From an uncultured Holophaga sp. (lineage in GTDB: Bacteria > Acidobacteriota > Holophagae > Holophagales > Holophagaceae), in assembly GCF_963677305.1 (NCBI RefSeq), contig NZ_OY781925.1, forward strand, positions 1,203,001 to 1,267,000: a stretch of DNA of 64,000 nt. Direction: 5' to 3'. The position numbers were made by a program, and so were the translations under genes. Under the pieces are notes generated by a model. The model had not been told where the DNA came from. It saw nothing but the letters and a program-made list of their open reading frames with translations, and ran no database searches. Below, in pieces: positions 26,797-35,157 of the stretch (positions are counted from its first letter, which is position 1; every line of letters begins with the position of its first letter).

Positions 26797-27558
26797 TCAT
26801 TTTTGGATGATCGCTTCCTTCAGGTCCTCGATGCGCTTGCGGGTCTCCTGCATCAAGGCGTCCCGGGTGGGGAAATCGCCAGGACGCAGGGGCTCCCCGA
26901 AGCGGACGTCATAAAGGCCGGGGGTGGGGGTCAGGGAGCCTGCGGGCAGGATGTGGAAGCCGCCCACGGTGGCAAGGGGCACGATGGGGACCCCAGCATC
27001 CATGGCCAGACTGAAGCCGCCCTTCTTGAAAGGGCTGAGCCGGCCATCCCGGGTGCGGGTGCCTTCGGGGAAGATGAGCACGTTCTTGCCGCCCCGGATC
27101 TGGGCCACGGCTTCCTTCAGGCTGCGGACAGACTTCTCGCGGTTGCCCCGGTCCAGGAAGATAGTGCCCCCGGCCCAGGCTGCCCAGCCCACCAGAGGCA
27201 TCCACTTGACCTCCTTTTTGGCCATGTAGACCGCCGGGACGGGGATGGCGGCGATGAGGAAGGGGGGATCCAGGTGGCTCTCGTGGCTGGACATGAAGAT
27301 GACCGGTTGCTTCCCGCTGCGGATGTCCTCAGGGAGCTGCTCCCAGCCCGCCACGCTCCACTTGACGCCGCAGAGGGGGAAGAGCTGCTTGACCCAGAGG
27401 GGCGCCACCGTGAAGAAGGCCCGCTTGGGGCCCAGGAAGGGCGCCGCCAGGAGCACCCCGATGGCGGTGAGCCCTACGCTGACCAGCCCCCAGACCATGA
27501 GGAACAGCTTCCAGACCGGATTCCGATACAAGCTCGACACAAGACCTCCACCCTCCAT
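26797..27558 (-). CDS. 1-acyl-sn-glycerol-3-phosphate acyltransferase (PlsC-like)
   Basis: PlsC-type enzymes make phosphatidic acid at the inner membrane. The 253-aa product has an N-terminal transmembrane segment (LMVWGLVSVGLTAIGVLLAA), the acceptor motif SSHESHLD (HxxxxD), GGTIFLDRGNREKS and the PEGTRTRDG motif. ATG 27558 is the first good start; it lacks a strong ribosome site, and GTG codon 7, preceded by GGAGG, is an alternative. The gene stands alone. Confidence 0.92.
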   Translation of the reverse strand: MEGGGLVSSLYRNPVWKLFLMVWGLVSVGLTAIGVLLAAPFLGPKRAFFTVAPLWVKQLFPLCGVKWSVAGWEQLPEDIRSGKQPVIFMSSHESHLDPPFLIAAIPVPAVYMAKKEVKWMPLVGWAAWAGGTIFLDRGNREKSVRSLKEAVAQIRGGKNVLIFPEGTRTRDGRLSPFKKGGFSLAMDAGVPIVPLATVGGFHILPAGSLTPTPGLYDVRFGEPLRPGDFPTRDALMQETRKRIEDLKEAIIQK

Positions 27559-27792
27559 TGAAGCCCATTTCGGGTGGCAGGCGAAGGGTGTGTACCCATC
27601 CCTGGAGATGTCTGGGCCCAGGTGCTTCTCCCTCCGCTTCCTCCCTACCCGGCCATGGTCCGTATGACGGGGTGCTGTGGGTCGCCCGCAGGTCAGGCTG
27701 GCGAGGGCTTCCTTCCCCCATGCACCCCGTGGTTGCGGTGAATCCTTCGGGAGCGCCAGCGGCCCGACTATCCTGTCCCTGGGGGAGGTGCC

Positions 27793-29181
27793 ATGCGCAC
27801 AGAACGGGATTTCCTGGGGGAGCGGACGCTGGGGGAGGGCTGCCGCTACGGCATCCACACGGTCCGTGCCCTGGAGAACTTCCCCCTGCTGGGGCGTCCG
27901 GTCCACGCTGAGCTCCTGAAGGCATACGGGGCGGTGAAGCTGGCTGCCCTCCGAGTGAATGCTGGCTTGGGGCGCCTGCCCGGGGAACTCGTGCCCGCCC
28001 TGGAGCGTGCCTGCCGGGAGCTGATGTCGGGGGAGCTGCTGGGGGACCTCCCGGTGGACGCCCTCCAGGGCGGGGCCGGGACCAGCACCAACATGGCTGT
28101 CAACGAAGTCCTGGCCAACCGGGCTCTCGAGCTGCTGGGGCGGCCCCATGGGGATTACGCCACGGTGTCGCCTTTGGACCATGTGAACCTGCACCAGAGC
28201 ACCAACGACACCTTCCCCACGGCCCTGCGCATCGCGGCCATCCGGGGCCTGCGGGAGCTGGAGCGCCAGGTCCTCACCCTCCAGGAGGCCTTCCAGGTCA
28301 AGGAGAAGGCCTTCGCCCACATCGTGAAGGTGGGGCGCACCGAGCTGCAGGATGCGGTGCTGCTCACCCTCGGCAGGGAGATGGGGGCCTACGCGGAGGC
28401 CCTGAGCCGGGATCGCTGGCGCCTGGCCAAGTGCGAGGAGCGCCTGCGGGTGGTGAACCTGGGGGGCACGGCCATCGGCACCGGGCTGGCGGCGCCCCGG
28501 CAGTACATCTTCAAGGTCGTGGAGGAGCTGAGGGACATCACGGGCCTGGGCCTCGCCCGGGCCGAGAACCTGGTGGAGGCCACCCAGAACGCGGATGTCT
28601 TCGTGGAGGTCTCGGGGCTCCTGAAGGCCCTGGCCACCACCCTGATGAAGCTCTGCGGAGACCTGCGGCTCCTCTCCAGTGGACCTGAGGCGGGCCTCGG
28701 CGAGCTGCGCCTGCCGCCCCGCCAGGCAGGCAGCTCCATCATGCCCGGCAAGGTCAATCCAGTGATCTCCGAGGCGGTGACCCAGGGGGCCCTCATGGCC
28801 ATCGCCCACGACCAGGCCCTCAGCTTCGCCATCTCCTTGGGGAGCCTGGAGCTTCAGCCCTTCCTGCCCCTGGTGGCCCACAGCCTGCTGGAGGGCCTGG
28901 ACCTGCTGGCGAGGGGCTGTGAGATCCTGCGTCGGCACTGCATCGAGGGTCTGGAAGCGGACGAGGCCCGCTGCCGGGCCCAGGTGGAGAACGGCACTGC
29001 CGCCGCCACGGCCCTGCTGCCTCTCCTGGGTTACGAGACCCTCTGCGCCCTGGTGGGCCGAGCCCAGCTCGCCGGTTTCAGTGTGCGGGAGCAGGGCGTG
29101 GCTGAGGGCCTCTTTACGGAGGAGCAGTTCCGGGAACTCACCGGTCCCGAGGCCGTGGGGCGGCTGGGGAGCCCGATGTGA
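27793..29181 (+). CDS. aspA: Aspartate ammonia-lyase
   Basis: Converts aspartate to fumarate and ammonia. The 462-aa member of the aspartase/fumarase superfamily begins MRTERDFLGE, the usual aspartase opening. It contains GGAGTSTNMAVNEV, NLHQSTNDTFPTAL and the signature GSSIMPGKVNPV with the active Ser on its loop. GGGAGGTG precedes the ATG. Aspartase genes often accompany [FeFe]-hydrogenase maturation genes; hydF lies 3.6 kb downstream here but in a separate unit. A HAD hydrolase gene overlaps its stop. Confidence 0.94.
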   Translation: MRTERDFLGERTLGEGCRYGIHTVRALENFPLLGRPVHAELLKAYGAVKLAALRVNAGLGRLPGELVPALERACRELMSGELLGDLPVDALQGGAGTSTNMAVNEVLANRALELLGRPHGDYATVSPLDHVNLHQSTNDTFPTALRIAAIRGLRELERQVLTLQEAFQVKEKAFAHIVKVGRTELQDAVLLTLGREMGAYAEALSRDRWRLAKCEERLRVVNLGGTAIGTGLAAPRQYIFKVVEELRDITGLGLARAENLVEATQNADVFVEVSGLLKALATTLMKLCGDLRLLSSGPEAGLGELRLPPRQAGSSIMPGKVNPVISEAVTQGALMAIAHDQALSFAISLGSLELQPFLPLVAHSLLEGLDLLARGCEILRRHCIEGLEADEARCRAQVENGTAAATALLPLLGYETLCALVGRAQLAGFSVREQGVAEGLFTEEQFRELTGPEAVGRLGSPM

Positions 29182-29684
29182 ACGCATGGGTCCTCTTCGA
29201 CTGGGGGAACACCCTCATGCGGGAGCTTCCGGGGATGCGGGGGCCCATGAAGGTCTGGCCCCGGGTGGAGGCCGTCCCGGGCGCCCGGAAGGCCCTTCAC
29301 GGACTCCATGGCCGTATCGGATTGGCCATCGCCACCCAGGCGGAGGACAGCGGCGAGCAGGACATCCGGGAGGCCCTGACCCGGGTGGATCTGGATCCCT
29401 TCATCAGGAAGATCTTTTGCTCCAGAGATCTAGGGCTCCGCAAGGACTCGCCGGACTTCTACCGGCGGATCCTGGAGCAGCTCAAGGTGTCTGCTGAACG
29501 CGTGGTGATGGTGGGGGACAACCTCAGGGATGACGTCGAGGCGGCCCGGGCTGCTGGGCTCCGGGGCGTCTGGTTCAACGAGCGAACCTCCGAGGAGCGC
29601 ACCGGAGAGCACATGGCCACCCTCCACCACCTGGATCACCTCCAGGGCTTGCTGGTGGCCTGGGGGTTGGTGAAGCGGGGGTGA
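29178..29684 (+). CDS. HAD-superfamily hydrolase
   Basis: A 168-aa phosphatase-like protein. Motif I is FDWGNTL, where the second Asp of DxD is Gly as in several HAD branches. Motif II is IATQAED, with Thr in the conserved position. The motif III Lys is in LGLRKDSPDFY and motif IV is VMVGDNLRDDVEAA. The GTG start at 29178 overlaps the aspA stop (GTGA). Substrate unknown. Confidence 0.85.
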   Translation: MNAWVLFDWGNTLMRELPGMRGPMKVWPRVEAVPGARKALHGLHGRIGLAIATQAEDSGEQDIREALTRVDLDPFIRKIFCSRDLGLRKDSPDFYRRILEQLKVSAERVVMVGDNLRDDVEAARAAGLRGVWFNERTSEERTGEHMATLHHLDHLQGLLVAWGLVKRG

Positions 29685-29771
29685 TCCTTCACGAGTGTGG
29701 TGAGCTGCTGCAATATTAATAATTAAACTATGTTCTGGCCCCCCCCAGTTGGCAGTGCCCCCGGGGGGGCG

Positions 29772-29838
29772 GCGGAAAAGTACAGGTCGCGTGCTTTTCC
29801 GCGAAAAGGGCCATGCCCCGCTGGAAGCGCGGTGGCCC
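29772..29838. terminator. Two hairpins between converging genes
   Basis: Stem 1 is perfect over 9 bp (GCGGAAAAG at 29772-29780 with 29794-29802). Stem 2 pairs GGGCCA...CGC (29808-29821) with GCG...TGGCCC (29827-29838). They sit between the HAD gene and the convergent lipoprotein gene, so they may terminate transcription from both sides, but neither has a clean U-tract. Confidence 0.45.
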
Positions 29839-29895
29839 GCCATGGAGATGGTCCCTATTATATTCGGGGTCACCAAACTTGTAGGCGTCCAAGGT

Positions 29896-31398
29896 CTATC
29901 TTTTCAAATAGATGCAGATCTTTTTTTCACTGTTGTCCGAGTCGATGTACAGCTTTACCAGCACATCCTTGCCTGCGTTCATGTACCAGTAGCTCTCGCT
30001 GGTGTCGCCCACGACTGAGAAGGCCCCACTCACCAGCTGGAAAGCTGCCGTAGAGGTGTAGGTTCCGGTGCTGCTGGCTTCATCGGATACAGTGGCGCTT
30101 CCGTCGCTGCCCACCACCATGGTGAGGACATGGTAGCCCTGGTGGCTGGCGTCCGTGTCCAGCAGACCGGTCTTCAACCCCATCATCCGCCAGGTGCCGG
30201 CAAGGTCGGAGAGGCTGTAGGTGTCCGCCTGTTTGAGGTTGACCTGGATCTCCTGGGTGCTGTCTTCATCCCAAACCGCCACCAGAAGATCCTTGCTGGC
30301 TCCCAGATACCAGTACTCGGCGCTCTCCTCTGTTGAGACCATGCCGGTGCTGCTGTCTAGGGTCATGGTGCCGCTGCCGCTGAATGCCCCATCGGTACCC
30401 GCGGTGACGTTGTAGGTCATGCTCCCCGTGCTGGTGATCCCGATTTGGTGGATGTTCCAGCCATAGCTGTCCGCGTTATTGGTGCCCTGGGAGGGGCTCA
30501 TGAAGCTGACCCCCTTCCAGGTCCCTTCAAGGTCGCCGGTACTGTAGGAGCTGCCCTGCTTGGGAAGAATGACCAGATTGTGGCCGTAGGGCGGAGGCAG
30601 AAAGAGGGCCATGGCGCTCTGGCTCTGGTTCATCACCCAGTAACCCGCGCTGGCCTCGAGGTTGCCGTCGCTGTCAACGCTGAAGCCGTCGGCTTCCGCC
30701 ATGGTGATGTTGCCTGCGATCCGGGTGCCGTCCGAGAAGGAGGTGCTGCCGTCCTCCACGGTGAAGGAGCCGAAGCCATAGCCGAATGCGCCACTCCCAT
30801 CGGTGGCCGGAGTGGCCATGGCCGCGCTATACCAAGTCCCGGCCAGGGCGGTGCTCAGCATATGGGTTTCGGCAGTGGAGGCGTCTACCAGGCTGCTGGC
30901 GCCTGCTGCGCTCACCAGGGTGGCGACCTTGCTGTCGAAGCTGCTGCTGGCGAAGTCGTCTGCAGTCAGGCTCAAACTGGCCGCTGCCGTTTTCACCGCC
31001 GTGGGAATGGTGATGGTGCCATCGCTGTCGTCATCGAGGGTTTGCAGGAGTCTTGCGAGATTGACCGAGGCTGTGTCCGTCAGGCTGGTCGCACCGAAGA
31101 TCGTGTAAGGCGTGATGAGGCTGCTCCCCGCGACATTGGGCAGGGTGATGCCCCCCAGGCTGAAGGTGACCGTATTACCCACCTCATAAGTGAAGCTGCC
31201 GGAAGCAGCGGTGGTGCCTGACTGGCTGCCGGACACGTAGGTCAGCCCTTCCACGGGGGCGTCAGAGAAGATCCCCGTGGCGGTGGACACGGTGGTTGTC
31301 GTGTCCGTGCTGGTGGACTGGGTGCTGTTTCCCCCGCCCCCACAGGCGAGGACAATCATCAGGTTCAGGGTGGACAGGCCGAAGGCCAGGGCTTTCAT
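29896..31398 (-). CDS. Repeat-domain lipoprotein
   Basis: The 500-aa product opens with signal MKALAFGLSTLNLMIVLACGGGG (lipobox VLAC) and a Thr/Ser linker. Then comes a segment typical of bacterial surface lipoproteins (GIFSDAPVEGLTYVSGSQSG, VTFSLGGITLPNVAGSSLIT). The rest has three related beta units, each opening with a Gly-Thr-Trp motif (LAGTWYSA, LEGTWKGV, LAGTWRMM). Each includes a closing segment of the type YWYLGASKDLLVAVW or YWYMNAGKDVLVKLY. It is Thr/Ser-rich and lower in GC than its neighbours. GGAGG precedes ATG 31398. Divergent from a LuxR-type regulator. Ligand unknown. Confidence 0.82.
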   Translation of the reverse strand: MKALAFGLSTLNLMIVLACGGGGNSTQSTSTDTTTTVSTATGIFSDAPVEGLTYVSGSQSGTTAASGSFTYEVGNTVTFSLGGITLPNVAGSSLITPYTIFGATSLTDTASVNLARLLQTLDDDSDGTITIPTAVKTAAASLSLTADDFASSSFDSKVATLVSAAGASSLVDASTAETHMLSTALAGTWYSAAMATPATDGSGAFGYGFGSFTVEDGSTSFSDGTRIAGNITMAEADGFSVDSDGNLEASAGYWVMNQSQSAMALFLPPPYGHNLVILPKQGSSYSTGDLEGTWKGVSFMSPSQGTNNADSYGWNIHQIGITSTGSMTYNVTAGTDGAFSGSGTMTLDSSTGMVSTEESAEYWYLGASKDLLVAVWDEDSTQEIQVNLKQADTYSLSDLAGTWRMMGLKTGLLDTDASHQGYHVLTMVVGSDGSATVSDEASSTGTYTSTAAFQLVSGAFSVVGDTSESYWYMNAGKDVLVKLYIDSDNSEKKICIYLKR

Positions 31399-31524
31399 GG
31401 GAACCCTCCATGGGTGCAGTCCAGCGGTGCTCGTGTGCCGTCGGACGATGGGTGATGGGGTGAGGTTGGGGAATGCCGACCACGGGTCGGATGGACCACG
31501 TTAATCTCTTCCGTGCGGGTTCAT

Positions 31525-31546
31525 CCATAGGGGAGATCCCCTATGG
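31525..31546. promoter_or_regulatory. Perfect palindrome over the start of the LuxR-type gene
   Basis: Perfect 10-bp arms CCATAGGGGA and TCCCCTATGG are separated by GA. The right arm contains the ATG at 31543, and the left arm and spacer contain the GGGGAGA ribosome site. As DNA it could be an operator; as RNA it would hide the ribosome site and start codon in a stem. Confidence 0.75.
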
Positions 31547-32781
31547 CGCTTGGCTGCCCTGGGGGAGGGATGGAGAGGATCAGCTATGAGGTCTCGCTGC
31601 ACCCCATCGCCGCTCTGTTCGTTTCCAGTGGGCTCCCCCGGGGGGCCTGCCGTGGGCTTCTGGCGGGTCTCCCGGTCACAGAGGAGCTGCTCTTCACAGA
31701 CGGCACCACGGTGCATTGGGATCACTTCACTGAGATCCTGGATCGACTGGAAGTGGCCCTCGGCGGGCCCCAGGGCATGGAATCCACAGCCTATTTCCTG
31801 GTGAAGAACTCCCCCGGCCTGAACCTCATGGCCAGTTCCTTCATGACCCTTCGCCACCTGTTCCTGGACATGGCTCCCAGAATCTCCAGGTCCCTCTATC
31901 CCCCCATCGGTACCCAGGTGGTCGACCTGGGGAAGGGGCGGATCCTGGCCCGGCACATCATTCCCGCTCCACTGCGGGCCAGCCGGGCGGTCATGACGGG
32001 GACCGTGGGCATCTACCGCGCCTACCCCTGGCTTCTGGGGCAGCCCGATGCCCAGGTGGAGGCTGAGCTCAGTGACCGGGAACTCAGGGCGGTCATCACC
32101 CTTCCCGAGGGAGGGCGGATCGTTGACCACCTGGAGTGCTTTTTCCGGCGCTTCCGGTCTGCGTCCGAGGAGGCTCAGGGTCAGCCCTCTGATGTCAATG
32201 CCAGGGTCATCATGGATGGCCTTCGCAACTGGAGGGCCTATCTGGAGCAGCACTTCGAGGCTTGCACCGATCCGGAGGAGGCAGAGCGTGCCGCCGCCCT
32301 CCTGATCCGGGACAACTTCATGGGCCGTCTCCTGGAACTCAAATTCCTGGAGAGGGATTGGAGCTGTCGTCCTGTGCTGCCTGGGGAAGGGTTGTCCTCG
32401 GACGCTCCGGTCCGGGTGGTCCCCTTGAAAGGGGCGGGGCGAGTCCTGGGGACCCTATGCATCGAGGGGCAGATCCACGAAGGGGATCCCGCCTTCGCCG
32501 ACTTCCTGTCGGAGCTGGGGCGCTGCCTTGTCAGGCTTCTGCCGAGGCGTGGCACCTCGACTCTTCCCGATGGGATCCGAGAGTTGTTGACCGCCCGGGA
32601 GCGGGAGATCCTGAGGCACCTGTTGCAGGGGCTCAGCAACAAGGAGATCGCCTCCCTGGTGGGCACCAGCCCCAAGACCGTGGAACACCAAGTGGGCGCC
32701 ATCCTGTCGAAGGGCGGCTTCTCGAGCCGGGCGACGCTTCTGGCTGCCGTCTTCCAGGGCGGGAGTGGTCTGCAGCACTGA
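31543..32781 (+). CDS. LuxR-type (GerE HTH) transcriptional regulator
   Basis: The 412-aa protein has a C-terminal GerE helix-turn-helix (about residues 345-405: LLTAREREILRHLLQGLSN, KEIASLVGTSPKTVEHQVGAIL). The N-terminal 330 residues are a sensory region without a recognised domain (SYEVSLHPIAALFVSSGLP, IGTQVVDLGKGRILARHIIP). No receiver Asp or autoinducer motif is seen. Start 31543 has GGGGAGA 7 nt upstream but lies in a perfect palindrome; ATG 31570 abuts a purine run and is the alternative. The divergent lipoprotein gene is a candidate target. Confidence 0.85.
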   Translation: MALGCPGGGMERISYEVSLHPIAALFVSSGLPRGACRGLLAGLPVTEELLFTDGTTVHWDHFTEILDRLEVALGGPQGMESTAYFLVKNSPGLNLMASSFMTLRHLFLDMAPRISRSLYPPIGTQVVDLGKGRILARHIIPAPLRASRAVMTGTVGIYRAYPWLLGQPDAQVEAELSDRELRAVITLPEGGRIVDHLECFFRRFRSASEEAQGQPSDVNARVIMDGLRNWRAYLEQHFEACTDPEEAERAAALLIRDNFMGRLLELKFLERDWSCRPVLPGEGLSSDAPVRVVPLKGAGRVLGTLCIEGQIHEGDPAFADFLSELGRCLVRLLPRRGTSTLPDGIRELLTAREREILRHLLQGLSNKEIASLVGTSPKTVEHQVGAILSKGGFSSRATLLAAVFQGGSGLQH

Positions 32782-32829
32782 GCCTGGCGGGCTCCTGGGC
32801 TATCCTCAAGGAGCCCACGGAGCCCTGCC

Positions 32830-34038
32830 ATGCAATCCACTCCCAAGTCCCTCCGCCTGCACATCGGCCTCTTCGGTCGGCGCAACATGGGCAAGTCCTC
32901 CCTGTTGAACGCCATCACCCGCCAGAACGTCTCCATCGTCTCGTCCTTTGCGGGCACCACCACGGACCCCGTGGAGAAACCCATGGAGCTCCTGCCCCTG
33001 GGGCCGGTGCTCTTCGTGGACACCGCCGGGGTGGATGACGAGGGGGCCTTGGGTGAATTGCGCATCGAGCGCACCCGTGCGGTCTTCGACCGGGTGGATC
33101 TGGGGCTCATTGTGTCCGCGGCGGGGGCCTGGGGCCCCTTCGAGGAGGGGATGCTGGAGGCCCTCCAGAGCCGGAAGGTGCCTGTCCTGGTGGTCCTCAA
33201 CAAGGCCGATCTGGGGGTTCCCACCCCGGCGGAGCTGCAGGCCCTCGAAGCCCGGGGAGTGAAGGTGGTGAGCGCATCCGCCACCACCGGCCTGGGCCTG
33301 GGAGAGGTGCGGGAGGGGCTGCTGCGCCTGGCCCCGGCGGACTTCTTCGACAACCGGCGTCTGGTGGCGGACTTGGTGCCCCCGGGGGAGATCGCGGTGC
33401 TGGTGGTGCCCGTGGACAAGGAGGCCCCCAAGGGGCGTCTGATCCTGCCACAGGTCATGACCATCCGGGATCTCCTGGATGGCGAGTCCATGGCCCTGGT
33501 CTGCCAGGAGCGGGAGCTGCATCGCGCCCTGGGGCGACTGAAGACTCCCCCCGCCCTGGTGGTGACGGACTCCCAGGCCTTCCTCAAGGTGGCGGCGGAT
33601 GTGCCCAGAGATGTGCCCATGACCTCCTTCAGCATCCTCATGAGCCGCTTCCAGGGGGACCTGGCGGAGCAGGCCCGGGGCGCCCGGGCCATTGAACATC
33701 TGAAGGGGGGGGATCGCATCCTGGTGGCAGAGACCTGCGCCCACCATCCCGTGAGCGACGACATCGGGCGGGTCAAGATCCCCAGATGGCTCACCCAGTA
33801 TGTGGGGGCCAAGCTCGAGTTCGAGCACACCCAGGGCCGGGACTTCCCGGCGGACCTGAGCCCCTACAGGCTCATCATCCACTGCGGCAACTGCACCGGG
33901 AACCGCCGGGAGATGATGAGCCGCCTCCACCGGGCCCGGGAAGCGGGGGTCCCCATGACCAACTACGGCCTGACCATCGCCTACTCCCTGGGCATCTTCG
34001 AGCGGGCCCTGGGACCCTTTGCCGAGGTGGGGCCATGA
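32830..34038 (+). CDS. hydF: [FeFe]-hydrogenase H-cluster maturation GTPase HydF
   Basis: HydF carries the binuclear iron precursor to apo-hydrogenase. The 402-aa protein has a GTPase domain with P-loop GRRNMGKSS (residues 16-24), DTAG and NKAD. A dimerisation domain and a C-terminal Fe-S domain follow. The Fe-S domain shows the signature CAHHPVSDDIGRVKIPRWL and the Cys pair in HCGNCTGNRREM, where most homologues have CGGC. hydE, hydG and the hydrogenase itself are not in the window. A small protein gene overlaps its stop. Confidence 0.94.
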   Translation: MQSTPKSLRLHIGLFGRRNMGKSSLLNAITRQNVSIVSSFAGTTTDPVEKPMELLPLGPVLFVDTAGVDDEGALGELRIERTRAVFDRVDLGLIVSAAGAWGPFEEGMLEALQSRKVPVLVVLNKADLGVPTPAELQALEARGVKVVSASATTGLGLGEVREGLLRLAPADFFDNRRLVADLVPPGEIAVLVVPVDKEAPKGRLILPQVMTIRDLLDGESMALVCQERELHRALGRLKTPPALVVTDSQAFLKVAADVPRDVPMTSFSILMSRFQGDLAEQARGARAIEHLKGGDRILVAETCAHHPVSDDIGRVKIPRWLTQYVGAKLEFEHTQGRDFPADLSPYRLIIHCGNCTGNRREMMSRLHRAREAGVPMTNYGLTIAYSLGIFERALGPFAEVGP

Positions 34039-34436
34039 CCCTCGAGACGGTCCTGGAGAACGCCCACATCTCAGTCTGGTACGACTCGGAGTCGGGAATC
34101 GTCCGTCACCGGATCCACCGGCACACCAGCGGTGCGATCCTGCGCGAGGCCACGGAGGCCGGGATCGAGCTGCTGAGGAGGCATGGGGCCTGCAAGTGGC
34201 TCTCGGATGACCGCAACAACGGCCCTCTGGCGCCGGAGGACCTCGCCTGGGCCCATGAGGTGTTCGGCCCCAGAGCTGTGGCGGCCGGTTGGCGCTTCTG
34301 GGCTCTGGTCACGCCGGAGCGGGCTGTGGCCCACATGAACATGCGGAAGTTCCAGGACACGTTCGCGCGGCTCGGGGTGGCAGTCCGGACCTTCAGCGAT
34401 CCAGAGGAGGCTGCGGAGTGGCTCCGGCGGTGCTGA
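34035..34436 (+). CDS. SpoIIAA/STAS-like small protein
   Basis: A 133-aa protein with the segment CKWLSDDRNNGPLAPEDLAWAHEVF, typical of a family of uncharacterised STAS/SEC14-like proteins. LETVLENAHISVWYDSESGIV forms the N-terminal strand pair. The ATG overlaps the hydF stop (ATGA) after GAGGTGG, so it is translated with hydF. It ends 44 nt inside the convergent YgjP-like gene. A link to hydrogenase maturation would be new and is inferred only from the overlap. Confidence 0.75.
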   Translation: MTLETVLENAHISVWYDSESGIVRHRIHRHTSGAILREATEAGIELLRRHGACKWLSDDRNNGPLAPEDLAWAHEVFGPRAVAAGWRFWALVTPERAVAHMNMRKFQDTFARLGVAVRTFSDPEEAAEWLRRC

Positions 34437-34917
34437 GCTCTGTCAGGTAGAGCCGCAGGTCGAACTCCAACTGGGCATAGTCCGGCTCCATGTGGCGACA
34501 GAGCTGGTAGAAGGACTTGGTGTGCCCCTTCTCCTTGAGGTGGGCCAGTTCGTGGACCACCACCATGCGCAGGAAAGGCTCCGGGGCGTCCCGGAAGAGC
34601 GGTGCGATGCGGATGTGGGCCGTAGACTTCAGGCGGGTGCCCTGGACCCGGGTGGTCTGGGTCTGGAGCCCCAGGGCCTGGTGGGTGAGGCTGATGGTGG
34701 GGTCGAAGCTGGCCCCGGCCAGGGGTGGGGCGTTCTCCATGAATTGCTGTTTAATGGCTTGGGCATAGGCATTGAGGGTCCGGTCGCTCTGGATACCGTG
34801 GCGGGCCTCTCCATAGATGCGCCGTAGCCGCTCACCCAGGGTGCCCTGGATGAGAAGCTGTCGGACCTGCTCCAGGAGGTGCTCCGGATAGCCCTGGAGG
34901 AAGGGGAGATCGCTCAC
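34393..34917 (-). CDS. YgjP-like M48-type metallopeptidase
   Basis: This 174-aa protein carries the zinc motif VVHELAHLKEKGHTKSFY (HExxH plus downstream His), followed by HMEPDY, as in E. coli YgjP and the DUF45 family. There is no signal or membrane segment, so it is cytoplasmic. The GTG start overlaps the stop of the thioredoxin-like gene (GTGA), making it the last gene of the arsR operon. Physiological substrate unknown. Confidence 0.88.
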   Translation of the reverse strand: MSDLPFLQGYPEHLLEQVRQLLIQGTLGERLRRIYGEARHGIQSDRTLNAYAQAIKQQFMENAPPLAGASFDPTISLTHQALGLQTQTTRVQGTRLKSTAHIRIAPLFRDAPEPFLRMVVVHELAHLKEKGHTKSFYQLCRHMEPDYAQLEFDLRLYLTELSTAGATPQPPLDR

Positions 34918-35147
34918 GCCTGAAGGAAACCCAGGATCTCGTCTGAGGTGGCCACCCGCCCCTGGACCTTGAGCTTTCCGTCGATGGCCAGGGCTGGGGT
35001 GCCCAGGATCCCCCGGGAGGCGATGGCGGCGAAGTCCTGGATCTTGACGACCTCGTGCTCACCGCCCGATCGGGCGATGGCCTCCCTGGCGTTTTTGACG
35101 ACGTTCTCGCACTTGGCACAGCCGGAGCCGAAGACTTCGATGAGCAT
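34914..35147 (-). CDS. Small thioredoxin-fold protein
   Basis: A 77-aa glutaredoxin-like protein starting MLIEVFGSGCAKCENVVKNA, with a CxxC pair (GCAKC) and cis-Pro loop GTPAL, as in the TM0996 / redox-active disulfide protein 2 family. These are commonly encoded beside DUF318 permeases, as here (10 nt downstream of one). AGGAG precedes the ATG. Probably works with the permease in redox or metalloid handling. Confidence 0.9.
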   Translation of the reverse strand: MLIEVFGSGCAKCENVVKNAREAIARSGGEHEVVKIQDFAAIASRGILGTPALAIDGKLKVQGRVATSDEILGFLQA

Positions 35148-35157
35148 GGGAATACTC

